Of a stretch of DNA of 64,000 nt, positions 43,379-52,603 are shown one piece after another. Source of the stretch: DATFYM01 sp035315065 (GTDB taxonomy: Bacteria; Acidobacteriota; Terriglobia; UBA7540); the NCBI GenBank assembly GCA_035315065.1, contig DATFYM010000241.1:1-64000 (forward strand). Reading direction: 5' to 3'. A program made the position numbers and the translations under genes. Each line of letters begins with the position of its first letter. The stretch's first letter is position 1. Below the pieces are notes generated by a model. That model was not told where the DNA came from and did not search any database. It was given only the letters and a program-made list of their open reading frames with translations.

Positions 43379-45820
43379 GTGAGCAAGAGAATAGAGCTGA
43401 TTGCAAAGTGGCTGTTGTTGGTTTGCTGGATCCTTCCCGTCTCGGTCTTCGGTCAATCCAAGACGGGTGGCACCGGCGCTTCGATGATAGGAGTATGCGG
43501 CCCGCCCGCCTACTGCGCCCGCGCCGATCTGAGCGTTCAGCAGGAATCTCCGCTACCATTTCCTATCGGGCCGCAAGGTTATACGAACTTTCCCTACAAC
43601 ACGGTCTTCATCGACCCTGATTTCGGCGAACGCATCCTTCGCGTAACGGATAACACGACCCTCACCGGCGCGAGTTGCTTTAATCTGTCGGCGCCAAATA
43701 ACTCTCAGTTGAGCGATGGCGGAAACTCCGACGACAACGGTTTTAGCTCGGACTCCAAGTGGCTTCGTGTCGCCGACAGCAACGGAAATTTCTGGCTGTT
43801 TTCCTTTAATCCTGCCACCATGCAGGTCGGATGTGTAAAGGCAACCGGGACCGCAGAAGGCCAACTTCCTTTCGGCAACGCCCAATTCGGCCGATCGCTG
43901 GCTGATGCGGGAATCTACTTCGGTGTCCCTGGGGGAGGAAGTTGGGCGCCGGAAGTCCAGACGTACAATGTGAGCACTGGAGGCTATGCGACGATTGTCG
44001 ATTTCCGCACATGCTCCGGCCTCTCATGGCTCTCTTCGTTGTCGCACGGCAGCCTGAGCTGGAACACGACGCCTAACCTCAGTCTGAACGACGACGTCAT
44101 TTCCGAGTCGATGGGACCCACCCAGAATGAAGGCTGGATCACGATGGTATACCAGCAATCGACCGGGAAGTGTGGGTGGTTGGATACGCGCACGGGACAG
44201 ATCGGCGGTAATCTGTGGCCGGGCGTGACCCAGGTTGCGGGAGCGTTTCCGCTAAACTTCGGTGTCAATGGGGGTCCCTCCGTTCCCACGGCTGTGGCAA
44301 CCACAGGCGGCTCCCTCATCACAGGCCACCAATACGCCATCCAGTACTCCTTGGTCTATGAAACCACGGCGAACGGGAAAGGCGAGAGCGCCGGATCGAC
44401 GGTCCAGTACGTGACCCTGGGCGGCAGCAACACGGCCATCTCGCTTCCTTCTCCTGCCGCCAGTGCCAACGATTCGGTGCCGTGGAGCCATTACAACATC
44501 TATGCCTGCGACAACACGGCGAGCCCCGGTTGCACGCCAACCCTCCAGCCGGCCGGGAACCTTGGCTGCTCGATGGGTAAACCAACCTTGGGCGTGTCGG
44601 TGAACACCACCGGCTCGACAACCTACACTTACATCGAAGAAGCTGACGGCCCAACCTGCAACACCTGGGACACGGAGACCATTTCGAATGGGGCTGCTGC
44701 GCCCAACAACACGCTGACCCCCGGCGCGGTCTCGGGAGCCTATTTCTATAGGGTCATTAAGGGCGCCTGGAGCGCGGGGACAGCGACCGTCGACCAAGGT
44801 GTCTATCCCGGACAACTCTCGTACGCAGGGTCGACAGGTGGCGCCAGCGTTACGGATACCGGTCAGACCATTCTACTCTCTGCCGTGGGGACGATGTCCT
44901 GCAACGCTTCCTACACTTGGATGCCGACCCCGGGTCCGCCCTATAACTGCAACAATAATGCTACGCTTATGGCGATCTCCGCCGGCGGGCCTGCCGCCCC
45001 CACCACCAGCACTCTCGGCATCTTTCTCCATGAAATAACGCTGTCTTTTGACGGCAGCCAAGTATTGCTGAGCACCGAGGCGCTTTCAGGGTCCCCGGTG
45101 CTTTGGAAGATAGGCACGTCGACCGCCGTGTGGTGCAACATGAACAGCGGTTTTGAGAATCCACCCAACTCCTACGCACCCTGTGGAGGCCACGTTTCGA
45201 TGGCCTATAACGGGCTCCTGGATGTATACTCAGCCCGTGTCCACGATGATCCCGGCCAAAACTTCTCGGTGACTTGGAGGCCGTGGGCGGCAATCTCGTC
45301 TAATGTTACCGGCACCTGCGCGTCGGGCGCGATCACGGTGACCTGCGAAACCGTCACCACATTTCCTGCCGTTGACCCCAACGGCACCGACAATTATGAT
45401 TCTCATCCCAGTTGGAACAATACGCGGGCCGGCAGCGAGCCGTATACTCCCTATCTCGTGTCAACCGATGCCGCCGACTCCAACCCATTTATGACGCCAA
45501 CCTACATCGGGCGGGCGTGGGCCAGGGAGGTATACGCAGTGAACCCTCTAACTGGCATCGGCTACCGGTTTGCGCACCACCGAGCGACCAGCGTGGCCTA
45601 TAATTATGGCGGCACTTGCAGTGTCCTGCCGCACTGCGAAAGTGCATTCGGCCATGCAAGCATTGCGCAAAATTCCGATGACGGGAAGTGGGCGGTGTTT
45701 AATAGCGACATGGACTGGCTGCTTGGCTGTAAGCCAAATACAACCTGTACTTACAATAGTGCCGGGCAAGTGATCTCTGGAGAATCGCGAGTGGATGTGT
45801 TTATTGTGGAGTTGAAGTGA
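43379..45820 (+). CDS. secreted TolB-like/FnIII-like protein, paralogue 1
   Basis: The 813-residue product starts at a GTG (43379) preceded by GGGAGA and has a signal peptide (KWLLLVCWILPVSVFGQ). The conserved part begins LSVQQESPLPFPIGPQGYTN and FIDPDFGERILRVTDNTTL. Propeller-like strands (SSDSKWLRVADSNGNFWLFS; SDDGKWAVFNSDMDWLLGC near the end) resemble TolB/WD40-type blades. A middle section (YAIQYSLVYETTANGKGESA, WSHYNIYACDNTASPGCTPT) resembles fibronectin III-like repeats of tail fibres. Many cysteines suggest disulfides. The end GESRVDVFIVELK is shared by all three paralogues. The function is unknown. Confidence 0.65.
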   Translation: MSKRIELIAKWLLLVCWILPVSVFGQSKTGGTGASMIGVCGPPAYCARADLSVQQESPLPFPIGPQGYTNFPYNTVFIDPDFGERILRVTDNTTLTGASCFNLSAPNNSQLSDGGNSDDNGFSSDSKWLRVADSNGNFWLFSFNPATMQVGCVKATGTAEGQLPFGNAQFGRSLADAGIYFGVPGGGSWAPEVQTYNVSTGGYATIVDFRTCSGLSWLSSLSHGSLSWNTTPNLSLNDDVISESMGPTQNEGWITMVYQQSTGKCGWLDTRTGQIGGNLWPGVTQVAGAFPLNFGVNGGPSVPTAVATTGGSLITGHQYAIQYSLVYETTANGKGESAGSTVQYVTLGGSNTAISLPSPAASANDSVPWSHYNIYACDNTASPGCTPTLQPAGNLGCSMGKPTLGVSVNTTGSTTYTYIEEADGPTCNTWDTETISNGAAAPNNTLTPGAVSGAYFYRVIKGAWSAGTATVDQGVYPGQLSYAGSTGGASVTDTGQTILLSAVGTMSCNASYTWMPTPGPPYNCNNNATLMAISAGGPAAPTTSTLGIFLHEITLSFDGSQVLLSTEALSGSPVLWKIGTSTAVWCNMNSGFENPPNSYAPCGGHVSMAYNGLLDVYSARVHDDPGQNFSVTWRPWAAISSNVTGTCASGAITVTCETVTTFPAVDPNGTDNYDSHPSWNNTRAGSEPYTPYLVSTDAADSNPFMTPTYIGRAWAREVYAVNPLTGIGYRFAHHRATSVAYNYGGTCSVLPHCESAFGHASIAQNSDDGKWAVFNSDMDWLLGCKPNTTCTYNSAGQVISGESRVDVFIVELK

Positions 45821-45831
45821 CACTGGGGAAA

Positions 45832-45970
45832 AAATAACCACAGAGGCACCGAGACACAGAGAAGAGAAAAAGGAACCACGCGAAGACGACGTTCGTTTCG
45901 TTAAGATTATCCATTTTTCTCTGTGCCTCTGCGCCTCTGTGGTAGATTTTATTTTCGATTACTTCACAGC
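45832..45970. repeat. CACAGAGGCACCGAG inverted element (copy 4)
   Basis: AACCACAGAGGCACCGAGAC at 45836 pairs with TCTGTGCCTCTGCGCCTCTG near 45919-45941. Confidence 0.75.
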
Positions 45971-46821
45971 CATATACGGCGTTAGGGCAGCCTTCGAACG
46001 GCGGGGCTAAAGCCCCGCCCTTCCAACTCCCGGTGAGAAATACAGATTAGTTTCCGTGATTGAGTCATTGAGTATTGGTTAGTGGGTGGACCCAGGTACG
46101 ATACGAACGCCGGCTCCCTGCGAGACTAGTTCATACTACCGTCCATTATCCGATTGGTGACGGTAGAAGAGCTGAGGATAGCACGACGGTGACGGGCTGA
46201 ATGCAAACGCCGATGACCGATGAGAGAAGGATCTCCCTTCTGCCGGGTGTAGGTCTTACCCACTGACTTGGTAATTCTTTCACCCTTGTCTCACTTGATG
46301 GACTGGCTGGATATAGCTGAATCTTTCGGCTTCGATCCCGAGTTCGTCACGTCACCTTTGTTTGCTTTGGATTGGCGACGCCGGCGCTGATCAGCACGAA
46401 CTTCCCTCGACATTGGCAGCGTTCTTGCGGCGAACCCTCCGTCAACTTGCCCACGTCACCAGCATGAAGGGCGGCGCACAGGGGGGTGCAGTCCGATTCT
46501 GGCTCTCACATTGGCATCTTAGCTCCGCGTACCGTCCGCGGTTGCGTCACTCCCTCATCTTCAGCCCAAGTCACCGGCACCTGATTCCGGCTGAGGGCCG
46601 CCGAAGATAGAGTTGTCGAAGCAAAGCGCTGGGCGAGGTCATCGCCGCCCAACCAATCGGGCAGGGTGATTCCAGGAGCCAGCACCCAGCCAGCGCGGGA
46701 TGTGCTACTCACCGGTATGTCAATTATGAAGATGGTGATTTTGAGTTTCGTCAGCCCTAGCAGGCTGAGATTTGCCACAAAGAGTCAGCGATGTGCAATC
46801 GCTGCAAAAGGAGAGATTGAG
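45971..46821. promoter_or_regulatory. leader of paralogue 2, part of a duplicated unit
   Basis: About 46290-46821 is alignable with 49370-49989, the leader of paralogue 3. Two short hairpins sit before the ribosome-binding site: TCAGCC-CTAGCA-GGCTGA at 46751-46768 and CAGCGAT-GTGCA-ATCGCTG at 46786-46804. No gene is seen in the stretch; GGGGCTAAAGCCCC lies at about 46003. Confidence 0.55.
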
Positions 46822-49359
46822 ATGAAAAAGATGATCGCAATGATCGACAAGAGGAGTCAGGGAATGAGTCGCAGGGCAGCAATGGGGGCGGTCATGCTGG
46901 CGATGTTCATGGCCCTGCCAAGTTGGGGGCCAGGGAGTCGCAACGGTACTGGAATGGCCCAGGACGTCGTGCCTGACCTCGCGAGCTGTTCAGGATCCCT
47001 GCCATATCCTTGCGCTCGCACCGATGTGAATATCCAGCAGGAATCTCCGCTGCCCTTCAATGTGGGGCCGGAGGGCTACACAAACTTTCCCGCCAACACG
47101 GTCTTTACCGACCCTGACTTTGGCGAACGCATTCTTCGCGTGACGGACAACAATACGCTGATCAGCGATGGCTGTTTCAACCAGCCATCGGTGAGCAACT
47201 CCAACCTCAGCAATGGGGGGGCCGCCCTCGACAACGTCTTTAGTTCGGACTCGAAGTGGTTTCGCGTCGCCGATAATAATGGAAACCGCTGGCTGTTTTC
47301 CTTCAATCCGGCCACCATGCAGGCGTCCTGCGTGCAAGTGCCGAGTACGGCTAGCAATGCGCTTCCCTTCGGCAACGGACAATTCGGCAGGTCGATTACT
47401 GATCCCGGAATCTACTTTGGGATACCGATGGGGTCGAATTGGGCACCGGAAGTCCAGTCCTACAATGTCGCCACCGGTCAGTACGCAACCGTGGTGGACT
47501 TCCGCCAGTGCGCCGGGCTTTCCTGGCTCTCTTCCTTGCCTCATTCGGCGCTGGCGTGGACACCGACTCCCCAACTGTCGTGGAACGACAATCGCGTCGC
47601 CGTATCCTTCGGACCAACCCAAAACGAAGGCTGGCTTACGGCCGTCTACCAGCGGTCAACCGGCCAGTGCGGTTGGGTCGATACCCGAACCGGGCAGATC
47701 GGCGGCAATTTCTGGCCCAACCAGACACAAATGTCGGGAGCATTTCCGCTCAACTTCAATGTGAATGGTGGGCCGGCGGTGCCTCTCGCTACGGCAACTA
47801 CGGGAGGATCTCTGACCCCTGGGGACCAGTACGCCATCCAGTATTCGCTGGTCTACGAGACGGTGGCCAACGGCAAAGGCGAGACCGCTGCGTCGCCCAT
47901 CCAGTACATTACCTTGAGCGCCGCTCAAAATGCTGTCGCTCTTCCTTCGCCTGCCGCCAGTGCCAACGATGCCGTGCCGTGGAGTCACTACAACATTTAT
48001 GCCTGCGACAATACCGCGAGCCCCGGTTGCACGCCAACCCTCCAACCGGCGGCGAACCTTGGCTGCTCGATGGCAAACCCAACCTTGGAAGTTCAGCCCG
48101 TTGTCGTCGGTTCGACCTCCTACACCTACATCGAAGAGGCTGAGGGCCAAACTTGCAACACTTGGGACATTGAGACCATTAACAATGGAACTGCCCCGGC
48201 TAACAACACGTTAACACCGGGATCGGTGGCCGGCGCTTACTTCTACCGAGTCATTAGGGGCCCTTGGACTGCGGGAACTGCAACCGCTGTCCACGGCATT
48301 TACCCTGGGGACCTATGGTATGGTTCGTCGGCCGCCGGGGCCAGCGTTACGGATACCGGTATAGGTGATTCGTCGGCTGGGGGGGCCAACGTCACGGATT
48401 CCGGTCAGACCATTCTGCTCTCTGCAGTGGGAACGATGTCCTGCAACGCTTCTTACACCTGGATGCCGACCCCCGGTCCGCCCTACACGTGTAACAACAA
48501 CTCCCAGTTGATCGCGATTTCAGCCGGTGGACCTCCCGCCCCCACCGTCAGCACCCTGGGCATCTTCCAGCACGAAATGCTTCTCTCCCTCAGCGGCAGT
48601 TGGGCGCAATTCAGTCAGGAAGCTCTTCTGGGCTCGAATGTTTTCTGGAACGTTGGCCGCTCGACGAGCCTCTGGTGCAATGTTAGCGGCAATTTGGAGA
48701 ATCCGCCCAATTCCTATGCAACGTGCGACGGGCATAGCTCATGGGGGTCCGCAGGTCCTATTTTTAGTGGCGGGACCAATACTGATCCGGGCGACAACTA
48801 TGACAATAGCTGGCGTCCTTCCCCCGGCGTCCGGAGCGAGCCAGCCAATCATGCTACTTGCAGTACCGGTCCCACGAATGTCATTTGCGCGTCGATTGCC
48901 AAATTTCCGGCGGTCGATCCCAACGGCTTCGAAGGCATCGATCAGCACACGTCCTGGAACAACAATCATGGACTTGATCTCTTTACCCCTTATCTCGTCT
49001 CGACCGAGATGAGCGGTGGTCAGAGTTTTACGACGCCCACTTACATCGGACGGGGATGGGCTCGGGAGATTTTCGCCGTGAACCCCGCCACCGCCGTTGT
49101 CTACCGATTTGCTCACCATCGGGCCACGGGCACAGCGTACTACAACGAGACGGCATGCAACGTAGCTCCTACGTGTGCAAGCGCCCTCGGACACCAGGGA
49201 ATTGCCATTATGTCCGTCGACGGAAAGTGGGGCATGTTCACCAGTGATATGGATTGGCTCCTCGGCTGCAGGCCCTTAGTGAGCTGCACGTACAATAGCA
49301 ACGGGCAGGTGACCTCCGGGGAATCCCGGGCGGACGTGTTCATTGTAGAATTGAAATGA
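46822..49359 (+). CDS. secreted TolB-like/FnIII-like protein, paralogue 2
   Basis: The 845-residue product starts at ATG 46822 after AAAAGGAGAG. The N-terminus (RSQGMSRRAAMGAVMLAMFM) has a twin-arginine-like pair before a hydrophobic core and a cut region near MAQD. The body matches paralogue 3 closely and paralogue 1 moderately: TDVNIQQESPLPFNVGPEGY, FTDPDFGERILRVTDNNTL, SSDSKWFRVADNNGNRWLFS, QCGWVDTRTGQIGGNFWPNQ, the FnIII-like YAIQYSLVYETVANGKGETA, and the SVDGKWGMFTSDMDWLLGC blade before the VFIVELK end. It carries a short internal duplication (48322-48405) absent from the other two. No function is known. Confidence 0.65.
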   Translation: MKKMIAMIDKRSQGMSRRAAMGAVMLAMFMALPSWGPGSRNGTGMAQDVVPDLASCSGSLPYPCARTDVNIQQESPLPFNVGPEGYTNFPANTVFTDPDFGERILRVTDNNTLISDGCFNQPSVSNSNLSNGGAALDNVFSSDSKWFRVADNNGNRWLFSFNPATMQASCVQVPSTASNALPFGNGQFGRSITDPGIYFGIPMGSNWAPEVQSYNVATGQYATVVDFRQCAGLSWLSSLPHSALAWTPTPQLSWNDNRVAVSFGPTQNEGWLTAVYQRSTGQCGWVDTRTGQIGGNFWPNQTQMSGAFPLNFNVNGGPAVPLATATTGGSLTPGDQYAIQYSLVYETVANGKGETAASPIQYITLSAAQNAVALPSPAASANDAVPWSHYNIYACDNTASPGCTPTLQPAANLGCSMANPTLEVQPVVVGSTSYTYIEEAEGQTCNTWDIETINNGTAPANNTLTPGSVAGAYFYRVIRGPWTAGTATAVHGIYPGDLWYGSSAAGASVTDTGIGDSSAGGANVTDSGQTILLSAVGTMSCNASYTWMPTPGPPYTCNNNSQLIAISAGGPPAPTVSTLGIFQHEMLLSLSGSWAQFSQEALLGSNVFWNVGRSTSLWCNVSGNLENPPNSYATCDGHSSWGSAGPIFSGGTNTDPGDNYDNSWRPSPGVRSEPANHATCSTGPTNVICASIAKFPAVDPNGFEGIDQHTSWNNNHGLDLFTPYLVSTEMSGGQSFTTPTYIGRGWAREIFAVNPATAVVYRFAHHRATGTAYYNETACNVAPTCASALGHQGIAIMSVDGKWGMFTSDMDWLLGCRPLVSCTYNSNGQVTSGESRADVFIVELK
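48322..48405 (+). repeat. internal tandem duplication in paralogue 2
   Basis: Two diverged units of about 40 bp, encoding SSAAGASVTDTG and then DSSAGGANVTDSG, lie where paralogue 3 has a single SSVAGANVTDTS unit. Confidence 0.7.
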
Positions 49360-49989
49360 CCGCCGTGTAAGTTTTTCACCTTGCGGCTCACTCGATGAGC
49401 GGAGCCGATATAGCTGCGCTTTTCGGCTTCGCTCCCGAGTTGGTCAGCTCGACCTTTATTTGCTTTGGATTGGTCATGCCGGCGCTGATCAGCGCCAACG
49501 CCCCTCGATATTGGCAGCGTTCTTGCGGCACCCCCCCCTTTGACTTGCCCGAGTCACCGGCAAAAAGGGGCAGCGCAGAGGGGGGGTTCAATCCCATTAG
49601 TTCTCTCTCCCGCATTGGCACATTAGCCCCGCGTACCGTCCGTGGTTGCGGCCAATCACACTCCCTCATCTTAAGCCGAAATCACCGGCACCGGTAGTGT
49701 CCTAATTTGGCTTTGGAGTGCGGCAGCTTGCTGCCGCTTTTCTACCGCAGCAGCGCTGCGCCGAGCAGCGAGAACAAAGCGGCAGCAAGCTGCCGTACTC
49801 CAAAGCGTCACCGCCGCCCAACCAACAGGGTAGGGTGATTCCAAGGGTCAGTACTCAGCCAGCGCGGCATGTACTATTCACCGATATATCAATTATGACG
49901 ATGATGAAATTGAGTTTCGACGGCCTTAGCAGGCTGAGATTTGCCACAAAAGTCAGCGATGCGCAATCGCTGCGAAAGGAGAGAAGGAG
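49360..49989. promoter_or_regulatory. leader of paralogue 3 (second copy of duplicated unit)
   Basis: The stretch follows the leader of paralogue 2 from GGATATAGCTG-like sequence to the ribosome-binding site. The hairpin CAGCGAT-GCGCA-ATCGCTG (49954-49972) keeps its stem while one loop base differs. The leader also holds a 97-bp palindromic element that the other copy lacks. Confidence 0.55.
49710..49806. repeat. 31-bp-arm palindromic element inserted in one leader copy
   Basis: The left arm at 49710-49740 (GCTTTGGAGTGCGGCAGCTT and GCTGCCGCTTT) and right arm at 49776-49806 are complementary with one mismatch and a 35-nt centre rich in GCAGC. The matching position between the homologous flanks in the leader of paralogue 2 has unrelated sequence. 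A related copy is at 15556-15700. Confidence 0.85.
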
Positions 49990-52488
49990 ATGAAAAACGT
50001 GGCTGTCGGTCGCAACAGGAGGAGTCAGGGAATGAGTCGTAGGGCAGCAACCGGGGCGGTCGTGCTGGCGATTGCCCTGGCCCTGCCAAGTTGGGGGCCG
50101 GGGCGCAACGGTGCCGGAATGGCCCAGGAGCGGGCAGAGCGCGTTCCTGCCCTCGCGAATTGTTCAGGAACCTTGCCATATCCTTGTGCTCGCACCGATC
50201 TGAATACCCAGCAGGAATCTCGGTTGCCCTTCAACGTCGGGCCCGAGGGCTACACGAACTTTCCCGCCAACACGGTCTTTGTCGACCCTGACTTTGGCGA
50301 ACGCATTCTTCGCGTGACGGACAACAATACTCTGACCAGCGCTGGCTGTTTCGGCCAGCCAGCGGGGAACAACTCCAACATCAGCAATGGGGGGGCCGCC
50401 CTCGACAATGTTTTTAGTTCGGACTCCAAGTGGCTTCGCGCCAGCGATAATAATGGAAATCACTGGCTGTTTTCCTTCAATCCGGCCACCATGCAGGCGT
50501 CCTGCGTGAAAGTTCCGAGTACGGCTAGCAAGGCGCTTCCCTTCGGCAACGGACAATTCGGCAGGTCGGTTGCCGATGCCGGAGTCTACTTTGGGATACC
50601 CATGGGGGCGGGTTGGGCGCCGGAAGTCCAGAGCTACAATGTCGCCAAGAGCCAGTACGCAATCGTGGTGGACTTCCGCCAGTGCGCCGGGCTCTCCTGG
50701 CTCTCTTCCTTGCCTCACTCGGCGCTGGTGTGGACGCCGACTCCCCAACTCTCGTCGGACGACAATCACGTTGCCGTATCCTTCGGACCAACACAAAATG
50801 AAGGCTGGATTACGGCAGTCTACGAGCGGTCAACCGGCAAGTGCGGTTGGGTAGATACGCGAACCGGGCAGATCGGCGGCAACCTCTGGCCCAACGAGAC
50901 GCAGATGTCGGGGGCATTTCCACTCGACTTCGATTTGAATGGCGGGCCGGCAGTGCCTTTCGCTACGGCAACTACAGGAGGGTCTCTCACTCCTAAGCAT
51001 CAGTACGCCATCCAGTACTCCCTGGTCTACGAGACGGTCGCCAACGGCAAAGGCGAGACCGCTGCGTCGCCCATTCAGTACCTCACCTTGGGCGCCGCTC
51101 AAAACGCTATCACCCTTCCTTCGCCTGCCGCCAGTGAGAACGATGCCCTGCCGTGGAGTCACTACAACATTTATGCCTGCGATAATACGGCGCATCCCCA
51201 GTGCACGCCGACCCTTCAACCGGCCGCGAACCTTGGCTGCTCGATGGCAAAACCAACCTTGGGAGTTAAGGCCAAAGTCGCCGGTTCGACCTCCTACACC
51301 TACATCGAAGAGGCTGAGGGCCGAACCTGCAACACCTGGGACATCGAAACCATCAAGAATGGATCTGCCACGCCCAACAACACGTTAACACCGGGGCCGG
51401 TGGCCGGCGCCTACTTCTACAAGGTCATCAAAGGCGTTTGGACTGCGGGAACGGCAACCGCTGTCCACGGCATCAACCCTGGGGACTTATGGTATGGTTC
51501 GTCGGTTGCCGGAGCCAACGTTACGGATACCAGTCAGACCGCCCTGCTCTCTGCAGTGGGAACGATGTCCTGCAACGCTTCTTACACCTGGATGCCGACC
51601 CCCGGTCCGCCGTACACGTGCAACAACAACTCCAAATTGATCGCGACTTCAGCCGGTGGACCTCCCGCCCCTACCACCAGCACGCTGGGGATCTTCCAGC
51701 ACGAAATGCTTCTCTCCCTCAGCGGCAGTTGGGTGCAATTCAGTCAGGAGGCCCTTGGGGGCTCGAATGTATTCTGGAACCTTGGCACCTCGACGAGCCT
51801 CTGGTGCAATGTTAGCAGCAATCTGGAGAATCCACCCAATTCCTATGCAACGTGCGGGGGGCATAACGCATGGGGGTCCACAGGTGTTACTTTTAGTGGG
51901 GGGACCAATACTGATCCGGGGGGAAACTTCGACAATAGCTGGCGCTCTTCCGGCGACATCCGGACCGATCCAGTCCGTCACACCACTTGCAGTACCGGTC
52001 CCACGAATGTCATTTGCGCGTTGATTGCTGCGTTTCCGCCGGTCGATCCCAACGGCTTCGAAGGCATCGATCAGCACACATCCTGGAACAACAATTATGG
52101 AAGTGATCTCTCTACCCCTTATCTCGTCTCGACCGAGATGAGCGGTGGTCAGAGGTTTACGACGCCCACTTACATCGGACGGGGATGGGCTCGCGAAATT
52201 TTCGCCGTGAACCCCGCCCACGGCACTGTCTACCGATTTGCTCACCATCGGGCCACGGGCACCGCGTACTACAACGAGACGGCATGCAACGTAGCTCCTA
52301 CGTGTGCAAGCGCCTTCTCACACCAGAGCATTGCCATTATGTCCGACGACGGAAAGTGGGCCATGTTCACCAGTGATATGGACTGGCTCCTCGGCTGTAG
52401 GCCGTTGGTGACCTGCACGTACAATGGCAACGGGCAGGTGAGCTCCGGGGAATCCCGGGCGGACGTGTTCATTGTAGAATTGAAATGA
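49990..52488 (+). CDS. secreted TolB-like/FnIII-like protein, paralogue 3
   Basis: The 832-residue product starts at ATG 49990 after GGAGAAGGAG. The N-terminus (RRSQGMSRRAATGAVVLAIA) is homologous to that of paralogue 2, with a signal-peptide core and LPSWGPG. All landmark segments of paralogue 2 are present (FVDPDFGERILRVTDNNTL, SSDSKWLRASDNNGNHWLFS, QCAGLSWLSSLPHSALVWTP, KCGWVDTRTGQIGGNLWPNE, SDDGKWAMFTSDMDWLLGC, ending SRADVFIVELK). It and paralogue 2 form a tandem repeat of about 3.1 kb including the leader. A strong hairpin follows the stop codon, so this gene probably ends its transcript. Confidence 0.65.
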   Translation: MKNVAVGRNRRSQGMSRRAATGAVVLAIALALPSWGPGRNGAGMAQERAERVPALANCSGTLPYPCARTDLNTQQESRLPFNVGPEGYTNFPANTVFVDPDFGERILRVTDNNTLTSAGCFGQPAGNNSNISNGGAALDNVFSSDSKWLRASDNNGNHWLFSFNPATMQASCVKVPSTASKALPFGNGQFGRSVADAGVYFGIPMGAGWAPEVQSYNVAKSQYAIVVDFRQCAGLSWLSSLPHSALVWTPTPQLSSDDNHVAVSFGPTQNEGWITAVYERSTGKCGWVDTRTGQIGGNLWPNETQMSGAFPLDFDLNGGPAVPFATATTGGSLTPKHQYAIQYSLVYETVANGKGETAASPIQYLTLGAAQNAITLPSPAASENDALPWSHYNIYACDNTAHPQCTPTLQPAANLGCSMAKPTLGVKAKVAGSTSYTYIEEAEGRTCNTWDIETIKNGSATPNNTLTPGPVAGAYFYKVIKGVWTAGTATAVHGINPGDLWYGSSVAGANVTDTSQTALLSAVGTMSCNASYTWMPTPGPPYTCNNNSKLIATSAGGPPAPTTSTLGIFQHEMLLSLSGSWVQFSQEALGGSNVFWNLGTSTSLWCNVSSNLENPPNSYATCGGHNAWGSTGVTFSGGTNTDPGGNFDNSWRSSGDIRTDPVRHTTCSTGPTNVICALIAAFPPVDPNGFEGIDQHTSWNNNYGSDLSTPYLVSTEMSGGQRFTTPTYIGRGWAREIFAVNPAHGTVYRFAHHRATGTAYYNETACNVAPTCASAFSHQSIAIMSDDGKWAMFTSDMDWLLGCRPLVTCTYNGNGQVSSGESRADVFIVELK

Positions 52489-52515
52489 ACTGCACTCGGG
52501 AAACGGCTGCAAAAT

Positions 52516-52552
52516 AAGGTATGATGGGTGTGAAGGACACCCATCATACCTT
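52516..52552. terminator. perfect 16-bp stem hairpin
   Basis: AAGGTATGATGGGTGT and ACACCCATCATACCTT pair exactly around a 5-nt GAAGG loop, 27 bp after the stop of paralogue 3. No T run follows on the plus strand, so termination may be factor-assisted or the hairpin may protect the mRNA end. Confidence 0.75.
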
Positions 52553-52603
52553 GTTGACCGAGAGGGGAAGGACAGTCCTGATCACAGTTCTTAATGTCGC
52601 CCG

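Noticed and set aside
46362..46610. short frame in the leader of paralogue 2
   Set aside because: The homologous leader of paralogue 3 does not preserve the frame, so it is not under coding selection.
36256..52488. prophage, because of the tail-fibre-like protein and FnIII-like repeats
   Set aside because: No integrase, terminase, portal, capsid, tail-tube or lysis genes are present, and the proteins carry signal peptides.
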